Source of the DNA: an uncultured Lachnospiraceae bacterium
Lineage (GTDB): Bacteria > Bacillota > Clostridia > Lachnospirales > Lachnospiraceae
Direction: 5' to 3'
NCBI GenBank assembly: GCA_902770965.1
Contig: CACXUY010000009.1
Span: 1-64,000 of the forward strand
Length of the DNA: 64,000 nt
In this document: in pieces, positions 26,248 to 34,765 of the stretch
Layout: each line of letters starts with the position of its first letter
Numbering within the stretch: the stretch's first letter is position 1
Position numbers and translations under genes: made by a program
Notes under the pieces: generated by a model
Told to the model about the DNA's origin: nothing
Databases searched by the model: none
The model's input: only the letters and a program-made list of their open reading frames with translations

Positions 26248-27021
26248 ATGTCAGACTCAAAATTAATAGTACTTGACGTAAAGGATCTTGGAATTGATTT
26301 CGGCGGTCTGACTGCTGTCAACGATTTTTGCCTTCAGATATATGAAAAGGAGATAGTGGGGCTTATAGGACCGAATGGAGCCGGTAAGACTACTGTCTTC
26401 AATATGCTCACGAAGGTTTATCAGCCAAGCCGCGGCCAGATTTTTTTCTGCGGCGAGGACACGGCAAAAAAAACAGTCGTGGACATGAATAAGGCGGGGA
26501 TAGCCCGTACTTTTCAGAATATCCGCCTTTTTTCCAAGCTCAGCGTCCTGGACAATGTGATGACAGGCTTCCATAACAGCATAACCTATTCCCCTGTGTC
26601 CGCGGTCCTCAGGCTTCCTTCTTTCAGGGCTCAGGAGAGGGAGTTTACAAAAAAAGCCATGGAGTTGTTATCGATATTTGGGCTTGAAGATCAGGCCGGA
26701 CAGATGGCGGCTAATCTTCCTTACGGTGCTCAAAGGCGTCTTGAGATAGCGAGGGCCATGGCCACCAATCCGAAGCTGCTGCTTCTCGATGAACCCGCTG
26801 CAGGCATGAATCCCCAGGAGACAGAGGAACTGATGGACATGATCAGGCTGGTAAGAGATCATTTCGGAATAGCCATCCTCCTGATCGAGCATGATATGAA
26901 GCTTGTCATGGGCATATGTGAGCGGATTACCGTCCTGAACTACGGCATGCTGCTGGCGGAAGGTACTCCTGACGAGATTCAAAACAACCCGGCCGTCGTA
27001 AAAGCTTATCTGGGAGAGTGA
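26248..27021 (+). CDS. livG: Branched-chain amino acid ABC transporter ATPase LivG
   Basis: This 257-residue ABC ATPase has Walker A GPNGAGKTT, a degenerate signature LPYGAQRRLEIARA, Walker B LLLLDEPAAGMN and the H-loop IEHDM. The LivG-specific pattern FGGLTAVND precedes Walker A. It starts 3 bases after livM with GGGAGG upstream, within the liv operon, and powers uptake together with LivF. Confidence 0.93.
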   Translation: MSDSKLIVLDVKDLGIDFGGLTAVNDFCLQIYEKEIVGLIGPNGAGKTTVFNMLTKVYQPSRGQIFFCGEDTAKKTVVDMNKAGIARTFQNIRLFSKLSVLDNVMTGFHNSITYSPVSAVLRLPSFRAQEREFTKKAMELLSIFGLEDQAGQMAANLPYGAQRRLEIARAMATNPKLLLLDEPAAGMNPQETEELMDMIRLVRDHFGIAILLIEHDMKLVMGICERITVLNYGMLLAEGTPDEIQNNPAVVKAYLGE

Positions 27022-27025
27022 CGTT

Positions 27026-27730
27026 ATGCTGCAGGTATCTGATTTAAAAGTTAATTATGGGATGATAGAGGCCATAAAGGGCATTTCCTTTCATGTGGAT
27101 GACGGGGAGATAGTAACTCTTATCGGAGCTAACGGTGCCGGCAAGACTACTACCATGCACGCAATATCGGGCTTGCTGAAGCCCGCGTCAGGCAGCATCA
27201 GCATGGACGGCACAGACCTGACCAGGACTGCCCCTCACAAGATCGTATCCATGGGACTTGCCCAGGTTCCTGAAGGCCGCAGGGTCTTTGCACAGCAGAC
27301 AGTCGAGGAGAATCTTGACCTTGGGGCATATTTCAGGAAGGACAGGGAGAATATCAAGGATGACCTTGATTATGTTTACGACCTGTTTCCTCGCCTCAAG
27401 GAGCGCCATACCCAGCTTGCGGGAACGCTCTCCGGCGGAGAGCAGCAGATGCTTGCCATGGGACGCGCCCTGATGGCAAGGCCGAAGATCCTTCTGATGG
27501 ACGAACCCTCCATGGGTCTTTCTCCCCTTCTGGTCTCAGAGATCTTCCACATTATTGAAGAGATCAACAGAAAGGGCACGACCATCCTTCTGGTCGAACA
27601 GAACGCGAAAAGGGCTCTCGCCATAGCTGACCGTGCCTATGTACTGGAGACGGGAAGGATAACGCTCAACGGAACCGGTGAAGAGCTTGCCAACGACGAG
27701 AGGGTACAAAGGGCTTATCTCGGAGGCTGA
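27026..27730 (+). CDS. livF: Branched-chain amino acid ABC transporter ATPase LivF
   Basis: The 234-residue second ABC ATPase has Walker A GANGAGKTT, signature LSGGEQQMLAMGRA, Walker B LLMDEPSMGLSP and the LivF-typical PEGRRVFAQQTVEENL. GGGAGAG at the end of livG serves as ribosome binding site; the gap is 4 bases. It is the last transporter gene of the operon. Confidence 0.93.
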   Translation: MLQVSDLKVNYGMIEAIKGISFHVDDGEIVTLIGANGAGKTTTMHAISGLLKPASGSISMDGTDLTRTAPHKIVSMGLAQVPEGRRVFAQQTVEENLDLGAYFRKDRENIKDDLDYVYDLFPRLKERHTQLAGTLSGGEQQMLAMGRALMARPKILLMDEPSMGLSPLLVSEIFHIIEEINRKGTTILLVEQNAKRALAIADRAYVLETGRITLNGTGEELANDERVQRAYLGG

Positions 27731-27800
27731 TTACGTACAGTAATAGTTACAGTTATATGCTAAAAGATTTCTGTGCTGTTGATGACAGCGGGAGGCAGTT

Positions 27801-28487
27801 ATGTATGTAAAGGATCATATGTCCAGGAATCCTTTCACTGTAAGTGAGGATACTTTTATTTCCAAGGCGATCGAGATAATGAGAAGGAATAATTTTCATC
27901 GTCTCCCGGTCGTGGACTCGAAAAACAGGATGACCGGCCTCATCACTGAGGGGCTGATCGAAGAAGGCAGCGGTTCGAGGATCACATCCTTATCTATCTA
28001 TGAGCTGAACTATCTGCTGTCCAGAACCCGCGTCTCGGATATCATGATCAAGGATGTCAAAACCATTTCTCCGGATGTATTATTAGAGGAAGCCGCGCAG
28101 AAGATGCTCGATGAGGGCGTGTCTGTTTTGCCTGTAGTAGACGATAAAGGAGAGCTTGTCGGGATCATAACCGAGAAGGACATCTTCAGGGCTTTGACTG
28201 AGCTCATGGGCTACAAGAAGCAAGGAACCCGCTTCATCGTGGCTTGCGAGGATCATCCCGGAGTGGCGGCAGGACTTGCGAAGCTTTTCTCGGACAACGA
28301 TGCGAACATGATCGCGTTGGCTGTATACCACAGCGAAGAGAGAGGTACGGAGCTGGTCGTAAAGGCTACGGGTGAGATATCTGTTGAGAGCATGTCGAAG
28401 ATCATTATCGACGCGGGATATAAGCTGACCGATGTGGTACAGACGACCATGGAAGGCGAAGTCAAGCATTATCCTCTTCCTAAGTGA
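27801..28487 (+). CDS. CBS-pair plus ACT-domain regulatory protein (AcuB-like)
   Basis: The 228-residue soluble protein has two CBS motifs (about 1-60 and 75-133, with IMRRNNFHRLPVVD and MLDEGVSVLPVVDDKGELVGIITEKDIF) and a C-terminal ACT-like domain (about 143-215, RFIVACEDHPGVAAGLAKLF). CBS pairs bind adenine nucleotides and ACT domains bind amino acids. It lies 70 bases after livF with GGGAGG before the ATG, so co-transcription with the liv genes is likely. An amino-acid/energy-sensing role tied to branched-chain amino acids is inferred from position and domains. Confidence 0.85.
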   Translation: MYVKDHMSRNPFTVSEDTFISKAIEIMRRNNFHRLPVVDSKNRMTGLITEGLIEEGSGSRITSLSIYELNYLLSRTRVSDIMIKDVKTISPDVLLEEAAQKMLDEGVSVLPVVDDKGELVGIITEKDIFRALTELMGYKKQGTRFIVACEDHPGVAAGLAKLFSDNDANMIALAVYHSEERGTELVVKATGEISVESMSKIIIDAGYKLTDVVQTTMEGEVKHYPLPK

Positions 28488-28536
28488 CGGTCGAACCTTT
28501 CAGAACCCATCATAAATGATGACCGGGAGAACTGTT

Positions 28537-29910
28537 GTGAAAAAAGAAAACATTATTAGCGAAGTTCTCCCAGGTTCGATTGCGGAGGAGCTGGAGATAG
28601 ACTCAGGGGACATGGTTCTTGAAGTAAACGGACAAGAGCCTGAGGATATTTTCGATTATGATTATCTGTGTGAGGATTCTTATATAGAGCTTCTTGTCAG
28701 GAAGGCTGACGGGGAGGATTATCTGTATGAGATAGAGAAGGATGAGGACGAAGATCTTGGCATACGCTTTGAGAACGGCCTCATGGACAGCTATCGCTCC
28801 TGCCATAACAGGTGTATTTTCTGCTTTATTGATCAGATGCCGCCTGGCATGCGCGACACGCTTTATTTCAAAGATGACGATGCGCGTCTCTCATTTCTTC
28901 AGGGCAATTATATAACACTTACTAACCTTCGTGAAAAAGACATGGACAGGATGATCCGCTATCGCATGGAACCCATCAATATTTCCATCCATACCATGAA
29001 TCCTGAACTCAGATGCCGTATGCTTAACAATCGGTTCGCGGGCGAGGCACTTTCAAAGCTTGAAAGGTTCTACGAGGCAGGGCTTGAGATGAACGGGCAG
29101 ATAGTGATGTGTCCGGGTTATAACGACGGCGATGAGCTTGACAATACTATAGCGGGTCTTTTTCGTTATCTGCCTTACATGAAGAGCCTCTCGGTCGTGC
29201 CGGTAGGGCTTACCAGGTTCAGGGATGGGCTTGCGAGCCTGACGCCGGTGACCGCGAAGATCGCGAAGGACACAATAGAGCGGATCGAGGCATGGCAGGA
29301 TAAAGCCTTCGGGCTTTATGGGACGCATTTCGTACACGCCAGCGATGAGCTCTACATCCTCGCGGGGCTTGACCTCCCTGAGGCAGAGCGTTACGATGGA
29401 TATCTGCAGCTTGCCAACGGCGTGGGCAGCCTTCGTTCCTTGGAGGATGAATACACAGAAGCCCTTGAGGCATATGACGATGATCTCCGCGAGGAAGGGG
29501 AGACAGTTACAGTCGCAACTGGGCTCCTCGCTGCGCCTTTCATACGCCGCCTGGCAGACAGATGCGAGGCGCGTTTCCCGGCGAAAAAGATCAATGTCAT
29601 ACCGATAAAAAACAGATTTTTCGGCGAGCAGATTACGGTCGCGGGCCTCATCACCGGAGGAGACCTCATCGAACAGCTGAGGGATAAAGAGCTGGGAGAA
29701 CGGCTGCTCATACCGGATACCATGTTAAGAAGCGGCGAGGACGTCTTCCTTGACGATGTGAGGTTAAGCGAGGTTGAGGACACTTTACATGTACCTGTAA
29801 ATATTGTAGAATCCAGTGGTGGCTCATTGCTGGATGCGTTCTTAGGCTACAGAAGCGAAAAAAAAGAGAGATTTCCCGGATACGAACCGGAGGAGATATA
29901 CTATGAGTAA
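28537..29910 (+). CDS. DUF512 family PDZ-radical SAM-like protein
   Basis: The 457-residue protein has an N-terminal PDZ-like domain (ISEVLPGSIAEELEI), a radical-SAM-type cluster motif SCHNRCIFCFIDQMPPGMR (Cys spacing CxxxCxxC) and the C-terminal DUF512 domain ending in the VNIVESSGGSLLDAF segment. The family is conserved in Clostridia and cyanobacteria, is almost always next to der, and has no proven reaction. The GTG at 28537 is preferred because GGGAG lies 8 bases before it; the ATG at 28516 has no ribosome site. It overlaps der by 8 bases, indicating translational coupling. Confidence 0.88.
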   Translation: MKKENIISEVLPGSIAEELEIDSGDMVLEVNGQEPEDIFDYDYLCEDSYIELLVRKADGEDYLYEIEKDEDEDLGIRFENGLMDSYRSCHNRCIFCFIDQMPPGMRDTLYFKDDDARLSFLQGNYITLTNLREKDMDRMIRYRMEPINISIHTMNPELRCRMLNNRFAGEALSKLERFYEAGLEMNGQIVMCPGYNDGDELDNTIAGLFRYLPYMKSLSVVPVGLTRFRDGLASLTPVTAKIAKDTIERIEAWQDKAFGLYGTHFVHASDELYILAGLDLPEAERYDGYLQLANGVGSLRSLEDEYTEALEAYDDDLREEGETVTVATGLLAAPFIRRLADRCEARFPAKKINVIPIKNRFFGEQITVAGLITGGDLIEQLRDKELGERLLIPDTMLRSGEDVFLDDVRLSEVEDTLHVPVNIVESSGGSLLDAFLGYRSEKKERFPGYEPEEIYYE

Positions 29911-31228
29911 ACCAGTTGTCGCTGTGGTGGGGCGTCCGAACGTCGGAAAATCCACTTTGTTCAACGTGCTCGCAGGCAGCCGTATATCCATAGTCAAAGA
30001 CACGCCGGGTGTGACGAGAGACCGCATTTATGCTGACTGCACTTGGCTTGACAAGCAGTTTACGGTGATCGATACTGGCGGCATAGAGCCTGCCTCCGAT
30101 GATATGATGCTCTCTATGATGAGGGAGCAGGCTGAGACAGCAATTTCGGTCGCAAACGTCATTATTTTCATGACAGATGTTAAGGACGGTCTGGTTGAGT
30201 CGGACTATCAGGTTGCCGACATCCTCAGACGTTCAGGCAAACCCATCGTGCTTGCTGTCAATAAGGTAGACAGCTTCAAGAAATATGAGCTTGAGGTATA
30301 TGAGTTCTATAACCTGGCAATGGGAGATCCTATTCCAATCTCAGCAGGACAGAAGCTTGGCATAGGCGACCTTCTCGACAAGGTGGTTGAGCTGTTCAAT
30401 GCCGACAGCAGCACCGAGGAGACGGAGGACGACCGTCCCAGGATAGCCATCGTGGGCAAGCCGAATGTCGGCAAGTCATCCATAGTGAACAGGATGGCCG
30501 GTGAGAACAGGGTGATCGTCTCTGATATCGCGGGGACGACAAGGGATGCCATCGACACGGCGGTTCGCTTCAATAAGAAAGAATATGTCTTTATTGACAC
30601 AGCTGGTCTGCGCAGAAGGAGCAAGATAAAGGAAGAGATAGAACGCTACAGCATAATAAGGGCTGTCACGGCCGTGGAGAGGGCAGACGTAGTTCTTCTT
30701 GTTATCGATGCATCCGAAGGCATCACCGAGCAGGATGCCAAGATCGCCGGCATAGCTCATGAGAACGGCAAGGGTGTGCTGATTCTGGTGAACAAGTGGG
30801 ATCTTGTGGACAAAGATAACTACACGGCTAAGAAGTTTACTGACAAGATACGTTCCGTGCTGCCTTTTATGCCTTATGCCGAGATCCTTTTCATATCAGC
30901 TCTCACGGGACAACGCCTCAACAAGGTGTACGATATGATCGACATGATCATAGCAAACCAGAACATGCGTATATCCACAGGCGTTCTCAATGAGGTTATA
31001 AGTGAGGCTGCCGCCATGAACCAGCCTCCTCAGGACAAGGGAAAGCAGCTCAGGATATATTACAGCACCCAGGCATCCGTCAAACCCCCGACGTTTGTCA
31101 TATTTGTCAATTACAAGGAACTGATGCATTTCTCTTATCAGAGATACCTTGAGAATCAGATACGCAACGCTTTTGGTTTCAGGGGGACGCCCGTGAGGTT
31201 TGTGATCAGGGAGAGGAAGGAAAAATGA
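29903..31228 (+). CDS. der: Ribosome-assembly GTPase Der (EngA)
   Basis: The 441-residue protein has two tandem GTPase domains, each with a G1 loop (GRPNVGKSTLFN at about 10, GKPNVGKSSIVN near 185), DTGG/DTAG G3 and NKVD/NKWD G4 motifs. A C-terminal KH-like domain ends in FRGTPVRFVIRERK. Der is essential for 50S subunit maturation. GGAGGAG precedes the ATG. It overlaps the DUF512 gene by 8 bases and plsY by 4. Confidence 0.97.
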   Translation: MSKPVVAVVGRPNVGKSTLFNVLAGSRISIVKDTPGVTRDRIYADCTWLDKQFTVIDTGGIEPASDDMMLSMMREQAETAISVANVIIFMTDVKDGLVESDYQVADILRRSGKPIVLAVNKVDSFKKYELEVYEFYNLAMGDPIPISAGQKLGIGDLLDKVVELFNADSSTEETEDDRPRIAIVGKPNVGKSSIVNRMAGENRVIVSDIAGTTRDAIDTAVRFNKKEYVFIDTAGLRRRSKIKEEIERYSIIRAVTAVERADVVLLVIDASEGITEQDAKIAGIAHENGKGVLILVNKWDLVDKDNYTAKKFTDKIRSVLPFMPYAEILFISALTGQRLNKVYDMIDMIIANQNMRISTGVLNEVISEAAAMNQPPQDKGKQLRIYYSTQASVKPPTFVIFVNYKELMHFSYQRYLENQIRNAFGFRGTPVRFVIRERKEK

Positions 31229-31872
31229 TAAGTAGGTTGTTGAGCCTGGCGTTGGGCTATTGCTTTGGCTTGTTTCAGACAGCATATATTATAGGAAAGA
31301 TAAAGGGTATCGACCTGAGAAAAGAAGGCAGCGGCAATCTGGGTTCCACAAACGTCTTGAGGGTGCTCGGCAAGAAGGCTGGTATTATTTGTCTTATAGG
31401 CGATATAATGAAGACCATTCTGGCCTGTCTTGTGGCTCACACTATATTCGTGGGAGGACCGCTTTACCAGGGAAGCAGCCTGCTTTACATGATATATGCT
31501 GGTTTCGGCGCCGTACTTGGCCATGATTATCCGTTTTATCTTCATTTTAAAGGCGGTAAGGGGATCGCGGCGATGGCAGGCCTCATCATCATACTTGACG
31601 GAAGGATCGCCATTGTGCTGACTATCATATTCTTTGCTATAGTGATACGTACACGTTACGTCTCGTTAGGTTCTATCACTGTCATGGCTTTGTTCCTGGT
31701 CATGTGGATCATATTTAACCAGTTGGGACTGGTAGGTTTGTCATCCGACCTGAGGCTGGAATCGTATCTGATGGTGGCTGTTGCCGTATCTCTGAGCTTC
31801 ATCCAGCACAGGGCGAACATAGGCAGGCTTATCAACGGAACGGAGAACAAGATAGGTTCAAAGAAGAAATAA
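31225..31872 (+). CDS. plsY: Acyl-phosphate glycerol-3-phosphate acyltransferase PlsY
   Basis: The 215-residue membrane protein has five hydrophobic segments and the three PlsY signatures: S/GNLGSTNVLR, HFKGGKGIA and a C-terminal IQHRANIGRLINGTE. It transfers acyl groups from acyl-phosphate to glycerol-3-phosphate, the first step of phospholipid synthesis. The start overlaps the der stop (ATGA). Confidence 0.95.
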   Translation: MISRLLSLALGYCFGLFQTAYIIGKIKGIDLRKEGSGNLGSTNVLRVLGKKAGIICLIGDIMKTILACLVAHTIFVGGPLYQGSSLLYMIYAGFGAVLGHDYPFYLHFKGGKGIAAMAGLIIILDGRIAIVLTIIFFAIVIRTRYVSLGSITVMALFLVMWIIFNQLGLVGLSSDLRLESYLMVAVAVSLSFIQHRANIGRLINGTENKIGSKKK

Positions 31873-31924
31873 TAGCCTGTCTGATCGTATTTTAGCCGCT
31901 GTTTTGTGGCAGAACGGAGAAAAA

Positions 31925-34204
31925 ATGTTAAAGAGAACAGTTGCTTTGATGTTGGCTTTTGCCCTCATCACAGGTGCAGTTGGCTGTAAAAAAGAAGAGA
32001 TCGTCCTCAAACCAGTTGAATCATCCGATGTTGCCGATGCCGGTGGATCTACGGAGGACGGCGGGTCAAACACGAAAGAGTATCAGAGAGTTGTCATAGC
32101 AACGGGTGCTCTCGGCACCTCGTATACGCCCCTTTTCGCCGATACGGTCGGCGACCTTCGGATAGAAGATCTGACCCAGGTCAAGCTTCTCAGTCACACC
32201 GCATCCGGAGCCCCGGACTATGAGGGAAGCATAGCCTCGTTCAGAATGAGCCAGGACTTGGCGGAGGGCACTACTACAGTAACCGTCAGGATTAAAGACG
32301 GAATCGTATTTGCTGACAGCACGGAGCTGACGGTTGATGATGTTATTTTTACATATTACGTGGTTGCCGATTCGTCATACAACGGCTATTATCGCAACGT
32401 GGCTTCGATACTCAAAGGCTTGAACGGATATCGTGTTAACAACACAGGGGCAGATGCCATAACGATAACGGATGAGATGGTCAAACAGGCTCTTACTGAG
32501 GATGCTGACGTCATGCTGTTCATATCTAACTCCATCATAAGGCCTGTGCTTGAGAAGGAGAAGCAGTGGTGCGAGGACAACTGGTCTTCATATGCTGACA
32601 GAGGCTATGGAAGCAGCGCCGCGGATTTCTTCATCAGCCTATACATACTGCCCATGATGGTAGACTATGACGCTGCAGGCAAGGATTTTGACCGTATAGT
32701 CGAGGACGCCATCGAGATCTACGGAGCGGATTACAGCTCTCTCGGTATGTACTACAGGGGCAGTGCGACATATTTTCAGGATGAGGCGTTCATACTATCA
32801 AGGAAGAAGCTTGAAGAGAAATATTACGCTGTGTATGGCGGAGAGGCTACGGATGTCATAACAGGCGTGGAGAAAGTAGACGATCATACTGTGAACTTAA
32901 CCTTTGAGAGCCTCAACGCGTCAGAGGTAGAGGAGGCGCTTTCCATACCTGTGCTTTCACTCAACCATTACGGCAACAGGGGATATAATTACGATTCTGC
33001 GTATTTTGGCGTCAATCGCGGTGATGTTTCATCAATACTTGAAAAAGGCGGAGATTTCTACGGCGGCGGAAGATATTTGTTCCGTGCGGGCAATGACTCC
33101 AGGGCAAGGCTTGTGAGAAATGACCGGTATTATAAGGCATCGAAGAGTGATCCTTATGAGGTGGTACTTTTCCACATGGGTTCAGGCGCTACAAAAGCAG
33201 CCCTCCGGGCAGGTACGATCGATGCCGGAGGCTTCAGGATAGAATCTAAGACTGATATTGAGGATATTACTGCTGAAACAAGTGAACAGGGCATTCAGCT
33301 AAAGACTGTCGGCACCGGCTTCTGCTCCTTCTTCGGAGTAAACGGTTCTGCGGTAAAAGTCGGAGAAGAGCAGGACAGCGAGGCGAGCAAATGCCTCAGG
33401 CAGGCACTGCTCACCGCGCTCTCTGTGAACAGGGAGCATTACCGCAAGGAGCTTGGTCTGACCAGTATGTCAACGACTATCAATTCCTTGGCATCTGTCG
33501 GTTCCTGGGCATACAACGCTGACAGGCAAGAACCATACGCTGCTACTCCGGATGGAAGCTCGCTGTATTCATTTGACGATGATTTTGATGTGCGCCAGGC
33601 AAAAGCCATCGAAGAGATCAAACAGCTGCTGACAGCCGCGGGATATACTCTCAGCGACAGGACGAATAAGTTTACTGACGCTCCTGACGGGGCAAAGATG
33701 ACTTATACTGTCGGCATCAACCCTTCGGTTGACAACGAAGAAGCCATACTTGCGATAATAAACCAGGCTTCCGAGATATTAAAGTCCCTGGGACTCGGGT
33801 TCAAGATAGCAACCATTGAATCGGATGAGGCTTTCAAACAGTATATGTCGGACGAATGCGAGCTTTGGGTCGATTGGTGCAAGGTTGAAGCCGCTCCAAA
33901 CGCGGCAAAACTCTTTTCATCAACAGGCGATGGAGCACGGTACGGCGAGATAAGACCGGATATAGAGGCTCAGTGTAAATATTTTGACAGTGAGTTCAAC
34001 AAGTCCGCCGCCGCAACTATCTACGATAGCCTCATGGATGACTTGTACAGCTATGGCTTGATACTGCCTGTTTATGAGAGCAACACAGGTCTGGGTCTTA
34101 GAACCGAGCAGCCTTTCACGCCATCAAGATGGATTGAACCGCTGGATGTTCCGGGCGTCATAGGCCAGGTTGCCCTTGAAGATGATGCGGGCAATTTGTC
34201 ATGA
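31925..34204 (+). CDS. Orphan family-5 (oligopeptide-type) substrate-binding lipoprotein
   Basis: The 759-residue lipoprotein has a signal peptide ending in the lipobox AVGC (Cys about 20) and a long SBP_bac_5 domain (VRIKDGIVFADSTELTVDDVIFTYY is typical of OppA/DppA). At about 760 residues it is longer than usual for the family (500-600), with an insert around residues 170-280. No permease or ATPase genes are near: it sits between plsY and rnhA. Its stop overlaps the rnhA start by 4 bases. The ATG at 31925 has GGAG 5 bases upstream; the first ATG at 31904 would spoil the signal peptide. The ligand is unknown. Confidence 0.85.
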   Translation: MLKRTVALMLAFALITGAVGCKKEEIVLKPVESSDVADAGGSTEDGGSNTKEYQRVVIATGALGTSYTPLFADTVGDLRIEDLTQVKLLSHTASGAPDYEGSIASFRMSQDLAEGTTTVTVRIKDGIVFADSTELTVDDVIFTYYVVADSSYNGYYRNVASILKGLNGYRVNNTGADAITITDEMVKQALTEDADVMLFISNSIIRPVLEKEKQWCEDNWSSYADRGYGSSAADFFISLYILPMMVDYDAAGKDFDRIVEDAIEIYGADYSSLGMYYRGSATYFQDEAFILSRKKLEEKYYAVYGGEATDVITGVEKVDDHTVNLTFESLNASEVEEALSIPVLSLNHYGNRGYNYDSAYFGVNRGDVSSILEKGGDFYGGGRYLFRAGNDSRARLVRNDRYYKASKSDPYEVVLFHMGSGATKAALRAGTIDAGGFRIESKTDIEDITAETSEQGIQLKTVGTGFCSFFGVNGSAVKVGEEQDSEASKCLRQALLTALSVNREHYRKELGLTSMSTTINSLASVGSWAYNADRQEPYAATPDGSSLYSFDDDFDVRQAKAIEEIKQLLTAAGYTLSDRTNKFTDAPDGAKMTYTVGINPSVDNEEAILAIINQASEILKSLGLGFKIATIESDEAFKQYMSDECELWVDWCKVEAAPNAAKLFSSTGDGARYGEIRPDIEAQCKYFDSEFNKSAAATIYDSLMDDLYSYGLILPVYESNTGLGLRTEQPFTPSRWIEPLDVPGVIGQVALEDDAGNLS

Positions 34205-34710
34205 GTTCTCAGGATTCATCATTAAAAAATATGGCTTCTATAGAGATTTATACTGATGGTTCTGCAAAGGGCAATCCAAACGGACCAGGAGGCTATGGGG
34301 TTCTCCTTAGATATAAGGATCCGGACGGAAGGGTGCATGAGAGGCATCTCAGCGCCGGATACAGGCGTACCACCAACAACAGGATGGAGCTCATGGCTGC
34401 CATAGCTTCGCTTGAGTGCCTGAATCGTCCTTGCCGCGTCAAGCTCTATTCTGATTCGTCATATCTATCCAACGCTTTCAACAAGCATTGGATAGACGGA
34501 TGGATAAAGGCTGATTGGCGAAGGGGTTCAAAAAATGAAGTAAAGAACATCGACCTGTGGGAGCGGCTGCTTCGTGCTGCCGCCCCTCATCAGATCGAAT
34601 GGATATGGGTAAAGGGACATGCGGGTCATCCTGAGAATGAGTTTTGTGACAAGCTTGCCACTGACGCGGCGGGATGGCCGGCAGAAAAACTGCTTGACGA
34701 TAAGCAGTGA
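34201..34710 (+). CDS. rnhA: Ribonuclease HI
   Basis: The 169-residue enzyme has all catalytic acids in order: YTDGSAKGNP (Asp), NNRMELMA (Glu), SDSSYL (Asp) and the late NEFCDKLA (Asp), plus KGHAGHPEN with the catalytic His loop. It degrades RNA in RNA-DNA hybrids. It has a short N-terminal extension (about 11 residues) before the first beta strand; a second in-frame ATG at 34231 would remove it. It is translationally coupled to the upstream lipoprotein gene through an ATGA overlap. Confidence 0.93.
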   Translation: MSSQDSSLKNMASIEIYTDGSAKGNPNGPGGYGVLLRYKDPDGRVHERHLSAGYRRTTNNRMELMAAIASLECLNRPCRVKLYSDSSYLSNAFNKHWIDGWIKADWRRGSKNEVKNIDLWERLLRAAAPHQIEWIWVKGHAGHPENEFCDKLATDAAGWPAEKLLDDKQ

Positions 34711-34765
34711 ATGATGACTGGGCTTGCAGATAGAGTGTGAGATGAATTACGAGGGAGGTTTTATT

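Noticed and set aside
34711..34765. T-box leader upstream of alaS
   Set aside because: The 55-base gap cannot hold a T-box, and the conserved T-box bulge is absent.
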